Of a DNA stretch of 64,000 nt, positions 61,267 through 64,000 are shown piece by piece (the stretch's first letter is position 1; every line of letters begins with the position of its first letter). The notes below the pieces were generated by a model. It was not told the origin of the DNA and did not search any database. It worked only from the letters and a program-made list of their open reading frames with translations. Position numbers and translations under genes: made by a program. Source of the stretch: an uncultured Phocaeicola sp. (GTDB taxonomy: Bacteria > Bacteroidota > Bacteroidia > Bacteroidales > Bacteroidaceae); contig CALUIZ010000010.1 in assembly GCA_944320815.1 (NCBI GenBank), forward strand, positions 1 to 64,000, in the 5' to 3' direction.

Positions 61267-62010
61267 TTAAATGTTTTTCGGATATTTCTTGAACCAGCTG
61301 TCCCATTTCAGTTGGATGACTCCGAAGACCGCCTCTCCGAAGATGCTGCTGTTCATTTTGGATGTTCCCAGTTCGCGGTTGATGAAGATGACCGGCACCT
61401 CCTTTATCTTGAATCCGCACTTGAATGCCGTGAACTTCATTTCTATCTGGAATGCGTATCCTTTGAAGCGGATGCGGTCGAGATTGATGGTCTCCAACAC
61501 CTTCCGCCGGTAGCACACGAATCCGGCTGTGGTGTCGTGGACCGGAAGCCGCGTGATGAGCCGCACGTATTTCGACGCGAAGTATGACATCAGCACCCGT
61601 CCCATTGGCCAGTTGACCACATTCACCCCGCTCACGTAGCGCGACCCGATGGAAACATCGGCCCCTTCACCGTGGCAGGCCTCATAGAGGCGCGGAAGGT
61701 CGTTGGGGTTGTGGCTGAAGTCCGCATCCATTTCAAACACATAGTCATACTGGTGTCCGACGGCCCATTTGAATCCCGTGATGTATGCCGTGCCCAGTCC
61801 CAGTTTCCCTTTCCGTTCAATCATGAAAAGCCGTTCGGGAAATTCCTTCTGCAGACGGCGCACGATGTCGGCCGTCCCGTCGGGCGAATTGTCCTCGATG
61901 ACCAGAATGTGGAAGCACTTTTCCAGTCCGAACACTGCCCGGATGATATTTTCGATGTTTTCCTTCTCGTTATAAGTCGGAATGATTACTATGCTGTCGC
62001 TTGTCTGCAT
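61267..62010 (-). CDS. GT2 polyprenol-phosphate mannosyltransferase-like (Dpm1-like)
   Basis: A 247-aa family-2 glycosyltransferase: IIPTYNEKENIENII, VIEDNSPDGT, the DxD region FEMDADFSHNP, GADVSIGSRYVSG and the acceptor loop TAGFVCYRRKVLE. Its size equals soluble Dpm1-type polyprenol monophosphomannose synthases, with no C-terminal membrane helices. It would load a sugar onto an undecaprenyl carrier for lipid or glycoprotein modification. It is the first gene of the operon running to plsC. Confidence 0.9.
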   Translation of the reverse strand: MQTSDSIVIIPTYNEKENIENIIRAVFGLEKCFHILVIEDNSPDGTADIVRRLQKEFPERLFMIERKGKLGLGTAYITGFKWAVGHQYDYVFEMDADFSHNPNDLPRLYEACHGEGADVSIGSRYVSGVNVVNWPMGRVLMSYFASKYVRLITRLPVHDTTAGFVCYRRKVLETINLDRIRFKGYAFQIEMKFTAFKCGFKIKEVPVIFINRELGTSKMNSSIFGEAVFGVIQLKWDSWFKKYPKNI

Positions 62011-62035
62011 GTTTTCTGCTTTCGTTTTATTATGG

Positions 62036-62043
62036 CAAAGATA
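62036..62043 (-). promoter_or_regulatory. -7 element of the GT2-pyrC-plsC operon
   Basis: The minus strand reads TATCTTTG, an exact TAnnTTTG, 26 bases before the ATG. No -33 TTTG is found. Confidence 0.55.
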
Positions 62044-62096
62044 ACGAATGTTTTTTATTGTCGTCAGATATTCTTCAAAAGAATTGCGGGGAATTC

Positions 62097-62182
62097 GGAG
62101 TATCCTCTGTCCGGGATAAAGCAGGCGGTTGTTTGTCCGGAAATGCCCTTTTGTTATCGGACAAACAAGCGGCTATTCTTTC
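62097..62182 (+). repeat. 22-nt phased degenerate repeat array (k)
   Basis: Cores TGTC 62108, TGTTTG 62130, TGTTAT 62152 and TATTCT 62174 are exactly 22 apart. The middle units form an 11-bp inverted repeat (TTGTTTGTCCG 62129-62139 with 62158-62168). The last unit overlaps the stop codon of the AraC gene. Confidence 0.75.
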
Positions 62183-63093
62183 TGGTATTTTTTCGGCGAC
62201 TGCCCGGTGGCCGCCTTGAAGTATTTCCCGAAGAAGGAAGGGTTGGCGAAATTCAGTTGGTCGCTCACCTGCTGCACCGTATATTTCCCGCTCTTCAGCA
62301 GTATTTTGGCTTCCATGATGACCTGGTCCTTGATCCATTCTCCCGCGTGCCGTCCGCTTGTCTGGAAGATGACCTGCGACAGGTATTTGGGGGTCAGGCA
62401 CATCTCGTCCGCATAAAACGTGACACTTCTTTCTTTCGTATAGTTCTTCCGCACCAGAGTCAGAAACCTGTCGAAGAGACGCTTTTGCCGGTTTTCTCTG
62501 TTTTTCACTTCGGTTATCTGCAGCTCTTTCGACAGTTCTTCGTAGCAGCTGGCCAGTATGACCTGCATATATCCTTTCAGTGCCTCATGAGTGAACTTGG
62601 TATGAGGCTCCGCTATTCTTTTCCGCATCATGCGATAGAGTGCCAACATTTCTTCCGTCTTTTCTTCGGGAAGGTTTATGACCGCCTGGCGGGTCAGGGT
62701 GTTTCGGAACTCGGCGGAGTAGGAGGACGTGTGGCCGTTCATGTAATTGTCTTCTTTATAAGTGATGAAGGCCATCTGGAAGTCTTTGCTGATTTCTATG
62801 CATTCACCTATCGAGTTGGGCAGAATGATGGCTGCGGTATTTTCTTTTATTTCATATTCCTGCAGATTGTAGCGGATCCGCATGTGCCCTTTCGTGCAGA
62901 TCTGTATCATGGAAAACATAATCTTGAACGGGCGGGCAGGAGCGATGTACGGTTCCACTTCTTCTTGTTCGATGGGAGGAGAATTGAAGTTGTCGTCGAG
63001 CATCAGCTCGTCTTCAAAGCTCAGGGCCTGTTCCGATATGGGGAGCATCACCATTTCCAGCTCGTTGAAAAGCTTTGAGGGATTATTCTTCAT
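62173..63093 (-). CDS. AraC-family transcriptional regulator
   Basis: A 306-aa protein. The N-terminal cupin-type sensor (about 50-160, with MRIRYNLQEYEIKENTAAIILPN) is followed by a helical linker and two C-terminal HTH motifs (VTFYADEMCLTPKYLSQVIFQTSG and QQVSDQLNFANPSFFGKYFKAATGQSPKKYQ). It is divergent from an RND adaptor gene with a 170-base gap, a common arrangement for efflux regulators. The inducer is unknown. A -7 element lies at 63116-63123. Confidence 0.88.
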   Translation of the reverse strand: MKNNPSKLFNELEMVMLPISEQALSFEDELMLDDNFNSPPIEQEEVEPYIAPARPFKIMFSMIQICTKGHMRIRYNLQEYEIKENTAAIILPNSIGECIEISKDFQMAFITYKEDNYMNGHTSSYSAEFRNTLTRQAVINLPEEKTEEMLALYRMMRKRIAEPHTKFTHEALKGYMQVILASCYEELSKELQITEVKNRENRQKRLFDRFLTLVRKNYTKERSVTFYADEMCLTPKYLSQVIFQTSGRHAGEWIKDQVIMEAKILLKSGKYTVQQVSDQLNFANPSFFGKYFKAATGQSPKKYQKE

Positions 63094-63115
63094 ACGCGCG
63101 TCTTTATTGATACGG

Positions 63116-63123
63116 CAAATATA
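63116..63123 (-). promoter_or_regulatory. -7 element of the AraC gene at 62173
   Basis: The minus strand reads TATATTTG, an exact TAnnTTTG, 23 bases before the ATG. A -33 TTTG is not seen. Confidence 0.55.
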
Positions 63124-63263
63124 TTCCTTTTGGAATGATATTGGGACGTTTTAAAATGAAATTTATAAAAAATCAATCCTTTGGAACATTTTCTCCGTAG
63201 CTTGGCTCGTGTCGGTTAGCGGTAAATGGCGCATCTTTGTATTGAAATAAAAAGTTTCTGAAG

Positions 63264-64000
63264 ATGGGAAATAAAGTATTGGTCGTTTTGTCGCTCGGAT
63301 GCCTTGCATTGATGGGCTGCGCGGGCGGAGAATCGGAAAAGGAGGTGGTGCGTCATGTGATGTGTGTCCGTCCGCTTTCTTCCGGAGGGGAATATGTGAA
63401 GTCGTTTTCCGGAGTGGTGAAGGAAGCGCGTGAAATCAGTCTCGGGTTCAAGACGGCAGGACAGATAGAGCGCATTCATGTGAAGGAAGGCGATTTTGTG
63501 CGTGAAGGTCAGTTGGTGGCCGAACTGGACGATGCGGATTATCGGCTTGGAGTGGAAGCCTTGCAGATACAGGCCGGCCAGTTGGAGGATGAGGTGCGGA
63601 GAATGAAGCAGCTTTACGAGGCGAAAAGCATATCGGACAATGATTATGAGAAGGCTGTGGCCGGATTGCGCCAGCTTAAGGTGCAGTTGCAGTTGAACCG
63701 GAACAAGCTCGACTATACCCGGCTTCATGCTCCCGTTGCGGGATACATCCAGAGCGTGAACTTCGAGCCTGCTGAGATGGTGGATGCGGGCACTCCGGTG
63801 TTTTCATTGCTTGACACGAAGCGGATGGAGGTGGAACTGGACATTCCTGTGGAGGTTTATCGGCAGAAGGACAGCATATCCGGAATCTTCTGTGAGAGCG
63901 GAATAGTGAGGAAGGTGCCCATGACGCTTGTCAGTGTGACACCGAAGGCCGACGGCACGCAATTGTACCGGATGTGTCTGGCTTTCGGTGGGAATGTGCC
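63264..64000 (+). CDS. RND efflux periplasmic adaptor (HlyD/AcrA type), 3' end outside window
   Basis: The first 245 codons are present. A lipoprotein signal ends LALMGCAGG. The biotinyl-lipoyl half motif (AGQIERIHVKEGDFVREGQLVAEL) is followed by a short coiled-coil hairpin (about 95-150, with QLYEAKSISDNDYEKA). The second lipoyl half (YTRLHAPVAGYIQSVN) and the beta-barrel domain follow. It would bridge an RND pump to an outer-membrane channel, whose genes presumably follow outside the window. A near-consensus CATCTTTG lies at 63232-63239. Confidence 0.92.
   Translation, partial: MGNKVLVVLSLGCLALMGCAGGESEKEVVRHVMCVRPLSSGGEYVKSFSGVVKEAREISLGFKTAGQIERIHVKEGDFVREGQLVAELDDADYRLGVEALQIQAGQLEDEVRRMKQLYEAKSISDNDYEKAVAGLRQLKVQLQLNRNKLDYTRLHAPVAGYIQSVNFEPAEMVDAGTPVFSLLDTKRMEVELDIPVEVYRQKDSISGIFCESGIVRKVPMTLVSVTPKADGTQLYRMCLAFGGNV

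Noticed and set aside
59875..61587. Long + strand reading frame (570 codons) opposite pyrC and the GT2 gene
   Set aside because: It lies antisense to two genes with clear catalytic motifs. It has no family features and begins inside the MetH-domain gene, so it is a codon-bias shadow.
61672..63078. Long + strand reading frame (468 codons) across the GT2 and AraC genes
   Set aside because: It is antisense to two well-recognised genes and crosses their intergenic promoter and repeat array. No protein motifs were found.

Overview
The window looks like a chromosomal segment of a gut Bacteroidales species (Bacteroides/Phocaeicola type). The evidence is two giant hybrid two-component systems, TonB-type outer-membrane proteins, FadL and DUF4251/DUF4136 envelope proteins, a full menaquinone (men) cluster, CstA, RF3, and many promoters of the Bacteroidetes form TTTG-N19/20-TAnnTTTG. 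No phage, plasmid, transposase or CRISPR was seen. Most genes are core or lightly accessory.

Layout. 1-180: tandem identical tRNA-His genes. 278-7887: an HTCS sensor/regulator followed by a secreted GH2 glycosidase, with a candidate operator of two direct repeats between them. 8047-10419: a TonB receptor. 10684-19547: the men operon on the minus strand (menI-like thioesterase, menF, menD, menB, menC, menE), interrupted between menB and menC by an 841-aa outer-membrane barrel gene. 19774-22596: a small winged-helix gene, tRNA-Ala(GGC), an acetyltransferase, a broken small gene, QueH and a hypothetical membrane protein. 22766-24750: an envelope trio (DUF4251, DUF4136 lipoprotein, small barrel). 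24886-30369: a DUF308 membrane protein, an AraC regulator divergent from a LysE exporter, DUF4924, RfbD and RF3. 30471-38711: CstA, glutamate dehydrogenase, a large receiver/PPDK-N fusion, a YfcE-like phosphoesterase and a K+/H+ antiporter. 38911-43236: a beta-propeller lipoprotein with an ABC importer of the BtuFCD/iron-complex class. 43293-45507: a compact three-gene cassette (degenerate GNAT, IbrA-like PAPS-reductase/PP-loop protein, IbrB-like ParB protein) with its own promoter and terminator. 45629-50734: a second HTCS one base upstream of a split chromate-type transporter pair. 50877-56782: Pgk, a FadL porin, a MATE pump and Ffh. 57083-62010: a five-gene minus-strand operon (GT2, dihydroorotase, stand-alone MetH activation domain, phosphoesterase, PlsC). 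62173-64000: an AraC regulator divergent from an RND adaptor gene cut by the window edge.

The most unusual signal is not a gene. About eleven intergenic gaps carry degenerate tandem units. In eight of them the core (TGTT, TGTC, TATT or a close variant) recurs in steps of 22 nt. All arrays point the same way on the + strand, whatever the direction of the flanking genes. I know of no described family that fits. The second candidate for an undescribed system is the GNAT/IbrA/IbrB cassette.
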